64,000 nt of DNA, taken from positions 590,324 through 654,323 of the forward strand of contig MU270016.1 in the NCBI GenBank assembly GCA_021432635.1. The letters run 5' to 3'. The notes beneath the pieces were generated by a model. The model was not told the origin of the DNA and did no database searches. It worked only from the letters and a program-made list of their open reading frames with translations. The stretch is from Thozetella sp. PMI_491 (Eukaryota > Ascomycota > Sordariomycetes > Chaetosphaeriales > Chaetosphaeriaceae). Of this stretch, positions 22,037-32,379 are shown piece by piece. Made by a program: the position numbers and the translations under genes. Numbering within the stretch: position 1 is the stretch's first letter; each line of letters opens with the position of its first letter.

Positions 22037-23114
22037 TTAGGTATTAAGATGGTCCTTCAGCCACTCTACATACACTTTCTCTGAAGCGCAGGCCTTGTTG
22101 ATGTGCAAGTACCGATTCATCAACATGTGCGCGTGTATCTCTCCTGGAAACTCCACGGCTGTGGTCCGTGGATGGTGATCTTGCAGGAGCTGACAGAGTT
22201 TTGCGGCATCATCACGAATCATCTCCTTGTCTCCATATGTAACGAGTATCTTCTCAACAGGCAAGTCACTCCACCATTCCGAGGGCGCCGCCAGCGGGCT
22301 GTTCCACGAATCAGGAGCTGCACCACCAAAGAAATTACGCGCCCAGTAGCTGAGCGACTCGGCACTCAAGATGTCTTCTCGTTCGTTTGTCTTGATGGAG
22401 TCGGCTGATGAGAGCAGTGCAACCCATGGCGATATTAGAACGGCACCTGACAGTGGAACGTCGAGTTCTAGACGCGCAACCGCGGGATTCGGATGCTTTA
22501 GGTGTAGGAGAAGGCCAAGCGCGAGGTGGGCACCTGCTGAGTCGCCCACCAGGGTGATGGATCTGGGAGATATCCTCTCCGATCCGGTAAGATGATCTAG
22601 GAGCCATGCTGCTTGCTTTAGTTGACGGGGGTAGTGGTTCGCATCTTCCTTGGCGAGATCTATCGAAGGTCTCAGCCAACTTGCACTGTATTTGGCCAAA
22701 CGGCTTAGGTATCGCACACTCACTATACTGCAAAATCACAGCGGCAACATCTTTGTCCACGGGCTCGGCAAAGCCGAATGACATTGTCATGTGCTCCCAT
22801 AGGGCCGACGACATGTATCCACCGCCGTGGAAACACACGACAACCTTGCGGGCCTCCGCCGCCCCTAGCCAAAAAGCAAGAGTGTCTTCCGGGAGTTTGA
22901 TGGTCCTAATCGGAATACTGTGCTTCTTGGCAAACTGCGAGCATCTCGTAGACGTCGGGATAGTCATGTTCTGTACCTCGACGGCTTTCAATCCGCTTTG
23001 ATAGTCGCGCATCCCCTCGTATGCAATATATTCGTGGAACGAAGCTCCGCCCCGCTGATTGCCCAGTAGCCCTTTGGCAGCCTTCAGCCCGAGGTTCAAA
23101 GCTGATAGTTCCAT
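22037..23114 (-). CDS. alpha/beta hydrolase fold-3 (HSL-like esterase)
   Basis: Exons 22724-23114 and 22037-22659 are separated by a 64-bp intron (ILQY to NLAKEDANHYPRQLKQA). They join to 337 residues. The oxyanion motif is FHGGGYM, the nucleophile elbow GDSAGAHLA, the acid probably in YGDKEMIRDD, and the base His in EIHAHML near the end. Such hydrolases cleave small esters or lactones, often in secondary metabolism. Relatives usually start with a membrane helix. Here the first residues (MELSALNLGLKAAKGLLGNQ) resemble the part after it, so a 5' exon may lie upstream of 23114. Confidence 0.85.
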
Positions 23115-24113
23115 TAGCTGACTGCATCTATTCCGAGAACCCTTAGGAATCCAAGGCGGGAAGCTATAGCGATATACTTTGACGTACTGATGCCTGTCGA
23201 CTTTGTGACCGCAACTGCCCACCCCCAAGCACCTAGGTTCTCTGCGTGCTCCATCGTGTGTGCAGACGGGCAACCATTCACACCACCCCGGCACAACGAC
23301 GATATAAACTGAGGGGCTAAATGCGGGGGGAATTGAAATGATTCCTGCAAGGAGTCGCTGGCGCCAGCTCCTGCATGGAGATGTTGGCACCAACTTGTGG
23401 CTGGAAAATGAAGGCAATGGCGCACAGCACAGGGTGGCTTGGGCATGGATGGACAAATAGGCGCGTGGTCATGTGACCAGAGCGGCACAGGAGATGAGGG
23501 CCGGGGGTGATTGGCACTGTATCAATAATAATAATCTTTAAGATGGGCTAATTAAATTAGGCGTAGCACCCAGTTATCTCGACGGAACCACGGTGTGACT
23601 TAATAAGATCCGTCGTCGTACGCTATAGCTAGGATTTGCTGTCACCAGCATAACCACGGCCTTGAAGCTCGCATCCCATACGAGGGACCCGAAGTGACTC
23701 CGGGGGTGCTGGGCCAGCTCTGTCCTCCGTAGGTGTTAGACACAACAGAGGTTAGCATCGACCAATGGCCATATTTGGCATAACTCCATCTGGCTGTCGG
23801 CCCCACCACCAGGATATAACTCTCTATGGGTTAGCGGGCTTCAGGTGAAGCTAAAATTAATGGCAGGGCCTTGTCACAACCCATGCCTCTTCTTCCAATC
23901 TAGCAAAAAGCAGGGTAACCGATGCTGGCTAGCTCTTACTCCGTAGTCCATATAATGCGCCCCCTTCAGCTCCTTGAAAGTGAATATTTAATCCAAACTG
24001 CCCCGCAGGCTGCTCACTTTTTCCCTTCACTTTGTAAAGCTCGCGCATTTTGGTATGCCAGCTAGCCGCCACCCGAGTAGCCCCCCTCACACACGCAGCG
24101 CAGCCTGGCCGTT
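23115..24113. other. divergent promoter region
   Basis: Separates the hydrolase (minus) and acyltransferase (plus) starts. No ORF of interest was seen. The two genes could share control, which is inference from layout only. Confidence 0.45.
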
Positions 24114-25701
24114 ATGATGGACGTCATTCCGGTTACACCAGAGAATCTCGTCAAGCCAATTCCCAATATCCGCACACGCACTTACTTTGTGGTGTATGCA
24201 CCTCTCGACGAGCAGCTGCTGAGGAGCGCTCTGGACCGGCTGATTAGGGACCACTGGCGAAAGCTTGGTGGGCGACTTGTTTCCCGACCCGGTGAAGGCG
24301 GCGTGGACTATCACGTGCCATTGGAATTTGATCAAAGATACCAGCTGTTCGAATGGTCATCGGGAAAGCAAGCTCGTACAATCGGCGAGGCCTTCCCTTG
24401 GGTGCAGAATCCTGCGCCGGAAAAAGGAGTCTCCATTCTCCCTTCGATAAGGACCCTGGAGGAGGTCTGTCGCCCGTCGAGCTGGCCATGGCACAAAAAA
24501 GACGAATGCCCCGATGCTCCTCTCTTGTACGTTCACCTAACCTACTTTGACAATGCTACCGTCATTGCCACCAGTCTGCCGCATGTAGCCGCGGACCAGG
24601 GGGGTCTAGCAAATATCGTGAAGGCCTGGCTCGGCTTGATCAAGGGCAAAACCCCCCCTCCCATGCTAGGATATGATACCGACGTGCTTGCGACTGAAAA
24701 GCCGTACGCCAGCTATCCGAAGAATGAGATCGTCAGGAAGGGACGGTTGCGAATCATACACCCTCTTGCGTACCTGCTAGTCATACTCGGCATTTTAGGA
24801 GAGCTTATCTTTTTCCGTAAAGAGCTCCATCGGACCCTGTTCGTTCCGATTTCTGTGGTCGAGTCACACCGCAAGCGCTATTCGAAAGCTTTGGAAGCAA
24901 AGTATGGAACTTCGCCCGGTATCAGCACTGGTGATGTCCTCACTGCTATCATCCTGAAGGTTCGGGCTTTGCCATGGAGAACAAGGTTCCTGTGCTAATC
25001 CGGCGCTGAAGCTTTCCCGTATGCACGACAAACGGCCGCGAACGGTGCTGCTATCTCACGCTGCCACTGGTAAGTCCTATTCTCGTGCTTCAGCATTATA
25101 GGTTCTAAAGCGGGTTTTTGCAAGTACGCAACCGGATTCCTGCCCTGTCGGGTGAAAAGGCTGAGGCGTATATCCACAACGCCTTGTTCTATCCCACATC
25201 GCGATTTCCTATTGACTCATCCACTCCTCTGAGCGAGATCGCATACCAGAGCCGCCAAGCACTCAAAAACTGCATGAGCGAGGAGGACATAGATCGCGAC
25301 TTAACCGTGATTCGGGAGATGGCGAGGCGGGGACAAATGACGCACATATGCGAGCCCTTCGACCGCTCATACAACATCTCGAACTGGTGCTCAGTATGGA
25401 AAGACCTTGACTTTAGCCCGGCGGTCAAGGCAGCCGCAGACGGAAAGGACAATGTTCGGCCGAAAATGCTTGTTTTGGGTGGCTCCGGAGAACTCAGCAT
25501 GCCAGTGCGGTGTAAGTCGTGTCGCATCCTATGCCCCGGCGAGGGGATTAAGTCAAGGCGGGAAGCTAATGCGGCAAAGTCGGTTCCCTGATCCTGTCTA
25601 GGAGCGAAGAGGGGTTCTGGTGCGAATTCGCAGCACCAACGACAACATTCGAATTGATAGAGGAACATTTAGCCAAGGACCCCATGTTGGACGACTTTTG
25701 A
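24114..25701 (+). CDS. BAHD-like acyltransferase (fungal transferase family)
   Basis: Four exons join to 470 residues: 24114-24959, 25012-25069, 25125-25511, 25580-25701. The catalytic H-x3-D motif is HVAAD (His 157, Asp 161) in SLPHVAADQGG. The usual DFGWG near the end is replaced by DLDFSPA in a SNWCSVWKDLDF context, as in many fungal members. The protein ends EEGFWCEFAAPTTTFELIEE then a stop. A strongly hydrophobic stretch at 216-234 (HPLAYLLVILGILGELIFF) is unusual for a soluble transferase. The family moves acyl groups from CoA to alcohols or amines, often in secondary metabolism. The first intron has a weak donor (GTTCGG) and a CTAAT branch site. Confidence 0.85.
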
Positions 25702-26500
25702 TTTGGCCCGAGGGGACATGGTGCGTCAGCCGTCTTGGGTCGCCCGCCACTTGCTGGGTCTACACTTCAGAGCACCTAGGTTGTGATTTTCAAATCAACC
25801 CAATACAGCGCCAGACGATCCATGCCAGGACGCATTGAAATCTTGCTGGCCCAAGGGAGATATATGAGAGCCGGGAGGGGCCTGCAGGCATAGCCATTAC
25901 AGGGTCCACCTGCAGGAGGTGCTTAGGCTCAAAGTCCTAGACCGGCCTAAAACAAGCTTCACAGCGCGGCCATCTACGGCGATAATGTTGTTATTTAGAT
26001 ATTAATATCTAGCCGGACATGGCACCGATATGACTGGGACGTAGTCCTTTCTCTAGGACGTGGACAGCAGGCGGCTTTTCTTCCGCTACTTGTACCACAT
26101 CTTAGATTCCCTAACCCTTATTCTGCCTCGTGCATTGAGAAGGATCTGCTGGCGCCTGATGGCCCGGAGCCGTCTCGCACAGCCAACAGGGATTCGATGC
26201 TCCGCGCCCCGGCTCTGCAGGGCGTTTGGTCCGCCAAAGCAATGCTTGCCGCCCGGGATTTGCGCAGCCCAAAGCCAAGGTAGCCTGCGCTAGGTAGCCG
26301 CCCAACCACAAGTGCAGCTATAAGATATCAAACCCCGCTCCTGGCTTCATCGTTGCACTCTCCTTCTGAGCTATATTCGCCGCGCATCATTTGCATATGT
26401 CCTATTACCTTTCGTTTTCTTCATTCTTCTGGTTGAACGCTATTGTAACTTCCTGGGGTCTTGTTTTCCATCGCGCCCGGTTTCATTGCGCGCAGGCACG
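25702..26500. other. intergenic
   Basis: No gene seen. A TATA-like CTATAAGATA lies near 26319-26328, about 175 bp before the kinase-ankyrin start. Confidence 0.45.
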
Positions 26501-29500
26501 ATGGCCGAAACCATGGAATCTGATGTCGTCGCCGATGAGGCGTCAACAATCGCCCTCATGGCATCCTACTTCCCAAAGAATCCCTACGAAGAGCGCGAGT
26601 TCTCGATCTCAGACATAGAGGATATCAAACGGCTACTGTCCCGACCGACATCTGAGTGGAAAAGCTCGTGGGCTAGTATGCCTCGTCTGTATTGCGGGTT
26701 ACGCTTGATTGCGGCCCAGTCGGCCATGGACAATTTCATCGATGCAGGGATCACCTCGGATATAGGATTTCCCTTTAGCAACGAAATCCTCTCACGCTGC
26801 CTTACGCCCGGAGAGAAAGCTAGATTCCAGGCGATCCAAAGGAGAATCATGACCGAGGACCTCTATCTCGAAAGCAACACTGCCAGTGGCAAGACAAGCA
26901 AGCATGTTTACTTCCATAGCGATGATGAAGTGCCCTTGAATTTGCTATCCCGCTTAGGAAAAGGCCGCTTTGGGGTGGTAGACAAGGTAGAGAGCAGAGT
27001 CAGCCTCAAGGTATACGCAAGGAAAACAGTCCCAAGGGCGCGGGTGTTCATCCAGTCACCCCGAGAAATGGAGGCCTTCAAGAAGGAAAGAAATAACATG
27101 ATGAAGATAAAGAACCGGCACTGCACAGAATTCGTGAGTCAGATCATCTTTTGACGACCGATACAAATGAGAGCTAACCGCGTTTCATCGGCACAGATCG
27201 GAAGCTACACAACGCCCACAAGCCTTGGTCTGCTCACATATCCTGCAGCAGAGCTGTCATTGAGGGAGTTTCTTTCCGACGACCATGCACGACATCCCGG
27301 CAGGCTCATGCTACTACGCGAGTTTTTTGGTTGCTTAGCCAGAGGTATTTGGTATGTCCATAGGATTGCCAACACTCGCCACTTTGACATCCGGCCCGAA
27401 AGGCTGCTACTGCATGAGAATATAATTAAAATTTCCGACTTTGGCTTGAGCTTAGATTGGACCGGGAGTCATCATGGTACGATAGCAGGCGCATCTCCCG
27501 GCTGGTCTAATCAGTACTGCGCCCCGGAAGTGGCCAATCGTCGCCCGCGCAATGCTGCGTCTGATATTTGGTCTCTAGGGTGTGTATTCCTTGAGATCAT
27601 TACAACGCTGAAAGGAAAGACCGTTCAAGAGATGCTCGACTTCATCGGTAAATACGGTTCTGAGGCATCCGTCAGTGAATCCACACCCTACCACAGCAAA
27701 CCGCGGGCCTTAACAGCATGGATGGACCAACTTGTGGCCATCAGCAGTCAAGATAACGAGCCGGTTCAGTGGGTACGAGAGATGCTGGATCCCAAACCAG
27801 AAATGCGGCCCAATTCACAAAAGTTGGTTGACTATACCTGTTTCCATGGGAAAATACCGGAATGGCCATACTGTGGCAACTGCTGCTTGGACATGACGGA
27901 TGATGAAGCTGGCTTGAACCCTTGCCCGATTGTGGATTCAGGCGGTGCATTCTTCATCGACAACGTAAGTCAGCCTAAGGCATCAAAGATGTTGAACATA
28001 CTGATAGCTAATGTCATCGCAGCCCGCAAATAGCACATTGACTGCATCTAGCTTGGCAGCGTTACGCATCGAGGCACAGCAGGGCAACTTGTGGGCAGTT
28101 GAGAGAACCCTTGATGCAAGGACGATTGGCCAATCTGAAGACGCCAATGGCAAAACAGCCCTTCATTACGCAGCAGGGTCCGGACATCTTGATGTTGTCA
28201 AAGTCCTTCTTGACCGAGGTATTGATGCCAACATTGCCGCGGCGGAAAAAAAGGGACACAAGTGCACCGCACTACTCTTAGCTGCGGCTGGTGGGCACAC
28301 AGACGTTGTCGCCTACCTTCTGGACCAGGGAGCAAATATGGATGATCGCGATTCCAACCAGCAAACAGCCTTACAACTGGCAACAAAGGCCAACCATGAC
28401 GCTGTCGTCAAGTTGTTGCTGAGCAGAGGTGCGGATATTGCCCAAAAGTACAAGGGAGAGACGCTGCTTCACTGGGCAGCCACAAGGTCCAATGCGAAAA
28501 TAACTAAGCTCCTCTTAGAAGGAGGAGCTAATGTGGACGAAAAGTCCGACAAGGGGCTTACTCCATTGGCAGCTGCGGCTGAAAAAGGAGCCGAGGACGT
28601 CGTGCGACTTTTCCTCGAGCACGGGGCCAGCATAGTGGAGACTGGCGACAGCAGTTTGATGCCCTTGCACCTAGCTGCTAAAGGAGGCTTCCCTGGTGTG
28701 ATCAAGCTTATGCTGGATAAGGAGGCCAATATCAATGCGAGGGACAGAGCTGGGTGGACGGCAATGCATGTCGCTACATATCACGTCAAGGAAACCGCCG
28801 CTCAGGCTCTCCTAGAAAGAGGTGTCGACATCAAAACCGTTGTACTCGGGGGTTTCAATGCTACAAGGAAGGATAAGAAAGGAGGAACTGCACTGCATCT
28901 GGCAGCTGGGCAAGGGTCGACATCATTGATCCGCAAACTGCTAGAGAAGGGGGCTGATATTGACGCCAAGGATGAAGACGGCCAAACACCTCTACACCGA
29001 GCGATCGAAATGGCCTATATCCCAACAGCACGGCTGCTACTAGATGAGCGAGCCAATATCATGGCCAAGGACAAGGCTGGATCGACTCCGTTGCACGTTG
29101 CCGCCGGCAATGCCACGGCTGGGATGGACAGTGCTCTCCAGCTCTTATTGGAGAGAGAAGCCAGTATCGATGACGAAGATATGGCTGGGAAGACACCCCT
29201 GCACCTAGCTGTCGCAATCGGGAACATAAAAGCGGTGGGGATCCTGCTCGATAAGAAGGCAGATATGGAAAAAAAGGATGGTGGCGCGGCTGGGAGAACG
29301 CCGATCCACAGCGCTGTTCAACTTGGCCACTTGTCCGTGTTGCAGATGCTCATTGACAGAGGCGCCGACATCCATTCCGTGGGCGCGGATGGGGGAACGC
29401 CGTTGCATCTTGCGAGTGGATTCGGGCAACATGGAGCGGCCGAAATGCTGCTTAAAAACAACCCGAGCCTTAGCGCACAAGACAACAATGGCCAGACGCC

Positions 29501-30320
29501 TCTATTTCGGACGTGTCACTGGTCCCATGTGACTGTAGCACGACTTTTACTCGACAGAGAGCCCGGCCTCATCGACGTACCGGACAAGACTGGGAAGACT
29601 CCACTGCACATGGCAGTCGAACATGAAAGGGAGTCAGCAGTGCAGCTTCTGCTCAAGAGAGGGGCTGATCCCAAGATAGCGGTCGAAGGAGGGAAAGCGC
29701 CAATACATACAGCTGCAGAGAAAGGCAACAGAAAGCTTGCAGCGTTGCTGCTTGCATATGGCGCCGATATTGAAGCAAGAGAGATTGACGACGCATCAAC
29801 ACCGTTGGATTACGCGGCAAGATGGGGACATATCAATATGATACGATTTCTGGTGCAGAGTGGCGCCAATATTGAAGCTTTAGATGATGTTGGAGGAACG
29901 GCACTGCTCACTGCAGCTGGGTTCGGAAAGTCGGGTGCGATCATTGCGCTTCTTGAAGAAGGAGCCGACATTGACTCGCATGACGATGAGGGCAGGACGG
30001 CGTTGCATAGAGCTGCCCAGTACGGGCACTATCTTGTCGTCCAGGTTCTTCTTGATAGGGGAGCTAATCCTTGGGTTAGAACTCACAAGGGCAAAACGGC
30101 ACTGGAAATCGCAGCTGAGAACTATCGGGAGTCTGCGACACGGATTCTACAAGAGCGGGCGCCGGATCCATCGGTTCACCTCAAGTCGAAGAAGCGAAAG
30201 CGAAAGTGGGAGGCGAAAGATGCGCAAAGGGGGGCCAGCGAGGATAGTGAGGACAGTGAGGGCAGTGGGGAGAATGGTAGGCTAGCCCGGTGGTTGTCAA
30301 GATTTTGGAGCCGAGGATGA
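26501..30320 (+). CDS. protein-kinase-like domain fused to 20 ankyrin repeats
   Basis: Exons 26501-27133, 27197-27964 and 28023-30320 join in frame to 1232 residues; introns are 63 and 58 bp, with GCTAACC and GCTAATG branch sites. I chose the ATG at 26501 (MAETMESD). The kinase domain spans about 148-450: glycine loop GKGRFG, beta-3 lysine in YARK (Lys 175), catalytic loop HFDIRPER with Asp 275, and DFG at 292. HRD is HFD, and the magnesium-binding Asn is Arg, so activity is doubtful. A Cys-rich segment (CGNCC near 443) follows, then about 20 ankyrin repeats (about 500-1180). The end has a basic KSKKRKRKW nuclear-signal-like stretch, a SEDSEDSEGS acidic run and a final Trp-rich helix. This architecture resembles fungal NLR-associated kinases. 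It may bind proteins in signalling or incompatibility; this is inference. Confidence 0.9.
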
Positions 30321-30782
30321 ATTATGTTGAAACTGTTGTCGATCAAGCGTGTCATATGATAGGTACAACGAGTGAAGGCCATTGGATGGCTATAGCTACA
30401 TCTGGGAACGATTTGGTCGTAAATATGGACCCTCATTTGCCAGCGCCTCTGCAATCCGTATAGGAGCGGCGGGCCTAACACCTAACAGCCAGTCCTAGAC
30501 GTTAGAGCTGGTATCGACCCCGGAATTAGCCTCAGTTTGAAATTATCCCGTGCCCTGGGATCTAGGATCTTGCATCCTTGCTTCAAGCACGACGAGTACG
30601 GATTCTTAGTAGGCGGTAAACCCCGCCCGGCTATAGTATCGGAGTTCAATGCTCCGTGCTACATCTCCACGTTCCGAAAGCCTTTTAGGTTCTCTCACAT
30701 CGTCTTGTATAAATTCCATGCATTAGAATCACAAACTGTTTCTGGCAAGCTCTGTTAAGTCACGTCAGACATAGCAAGCAAG
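30321..30782. other. promoter region of the CE15 gene
   Basis: No coding signal was seen. It contains the TATA-like site listed separately. Confidence 0.45.
30708..30714 (+). promoter_or_regulatory. TATA-like box
   Basis: TATAAAT, 75 bp before the ATG of the glucuronoyl esterase. The position fits a fungal core promoter. Confidence 0.45.
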
Positions 30783-31958
30783 ATGAACCCCAGGAACTTG
30801 GCATTGCTCTCCTTGGCACTTCTTGTAACCGGCCAAGAAGTGTCACCTACGCCCACTACCTGCACGGTTCCAAATGACGTGACCTATCCGAAGGACATCA
30901 AACTACCAGATCCCTTCTTAGTTGCGGACGGCAAACGTCTAAGCAGTAAAGATGCTTGGGCTTGCAAAAGAGCAGAGATCAGAGACCAAATTCAACGTTT
31001 TGAGCTCGGCCCCAAGCCCCCGAAGCCCACGGTATCCGCTACGGCGTCTGGCGGTAAAATAACTATAACTTGCTCCGAGAGTGGCAAATCTATCTCTTTC
31101 TCTCCTTCCATCAAGCTCCCTTCCGGCACCGGACCATTCCCAGCCATCATTGCTTTCGAGGGGGGCTCTATTCCTGTTCCTTCCGGGGTGGCAACTATCA
31201 CATTCCCCAACCATGACATTGCCGCTGATGACCCGCGAGGTAAGGGCAAATTCTACGACTTGTACGGCGCATCTCATGCCGCAGGTGGCCTTATTGCCTG
31301 GGCCTGGGGTGTGAGCCGCGTTATCGACGCTCTCGAACAGCTCGGAGCCGATACAACCAAAATCGACACCAAGCACCTGGCGGTCACGGGATGCTCGCGC
31401 AACGGTAAAGGCGCACTCATTGCAGGGGCATTTGATGACCGAATCGCTTTGACGATACCTCAGGAAGGCGGGTCTGGCGGTCCGGGCTGCTGGCGGATCG
31501 TGGCCGACATTAAAAAGAACGGAACGAAGACCGAGGACGCAACGCAGATCATCAAAGGCGACTCTTGGTTTGCCACATCGTTCTCGCCATATGCCCCCGA
31601 CGTCTCGACTCTACCCTACGACCACCATATGCTCATGGCCTTGGTTGCCCCGAGGGGGCTGTTGGTGATTGAGAACTCGGGGATCGACTACCTCGGTCCG
31701 ATCAGTACATACGGCTGTTCCGTGGCGGCACGTATGGTTTTTGAAGCGCTCGGGGCAAAGGATTCTATGGGTATATCGCAAGCCTCTCACGGCAGCTCGC
31801 ATTGCCAGATGCCGAGCTCGCAGAACCCCGAGGTTGCGGCTTTCTTTAACAGGTTCCTGCTCGGCCAGACTTCCAACACGGACGTGGTGAAGACCGATGG
31901 AAAGTTTAACTGGGTAGCAAGCCAGTGGATTGCATGGACACTTCCCGCCTTGTCGTGA
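30783..31958 (+). CDS. 4-O-methyl-glucuronoyl methylesterase, CE15
   Basis: 391 residues, single exon, with a signal peptide (MNPRNLALLSLALLVTGQE). The nucleophile motif is GCSRNGKG (Ser 205), the acid is probably Glu 228 in IPQEGG, and the His is in HGSSHCQ (His 336 or 340). CE15 enzymes cut the ester between lignin alcohols and glucuronic acid on xylan, outside the cell. Length and cysteine pattern match secreted fungal members without a cellulose-binding module. It lies convergent to a zinc-cluster regulator and near other wall-degrading genes. Confidence 0.93.
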   Translation: MNPRNLALLSLALLVTGQEVSPTPTTCTVPNDVTYPKDIKLPDPFLVADGKRLSSKDAWACKRAEIRDQIQRFELGPKPPKPTVSATASGGKITITCSESGKSISFSPSIKLPSGTGPFPAIIAFEGGSIPVPSGVATITFPNHDIAADDPRGKGKFYDLYGASHAAGGLIAWAWGVSRVIDALEQLGADTTKIDTKHLAVTGCSRNGKGALIAGAFDDRIALTIPQEGGSGGPGCWRIVADIKKNGTKTEDATQIIKGDSWFATSFSPYAPDVSTLPYDHHMLMALVAPRGLLVIENSGIDYLGPISTYGCSVAARMVFEALGAKDSMGISQASHGSSHCQMPSSQNPEVAAFFNRFLLGQTSNTDVVKTDGKFNWVASQWIAWTLPALS

Positions 31959-32379
31959 ACGAATACGAAGCAGCCATAATGAAGGGGGAGTGAAGGCTTA
32001 GCTAGGGACTTGACGAAAGTATACTTTTCATGCCGCTACAAGACTGACATTGGCATTTCAGCACTGGGATCAGAACTCAGACATGTAGCGCGATGCGAGG
32101 CGCGAGTGTTGCAGAATACTACTTCTTGTTTTAGCAATAATTCATAATTATTTTTTTATCAGTTTGAGCACTTCATACTTGATCCCCGCCGTCAATGTGT
32201 CATTGTCAACTAAGGACTAAATTTACTTAAGCATCGTCCTATTTCGGTGTAACTGGGTTGACGGACGTAGCATGTCGAGACACGACGTATGCTATTTCTT
32301 TCCTTCTTTCCTTCTTTCTTTCTTTCTTTCTTTCTTTTTAAAAAATATGGCGCGCCAGGTGCTAGTGAACGCTTCCAAA
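31959..32379. other. intergenic between convergent genes, with microsatellite
   Basis: Contains the pyrimidine microsatellite listed separately. No coding signal. Confidence 0.6.
32295..32338 (+). repeat. CTTT/CCTT microsatellite
   Basis: About ten tetranucleotide units (CTTTCCTT then TTTC repeats), ending in TTTTTA. Confidence 0.9.
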
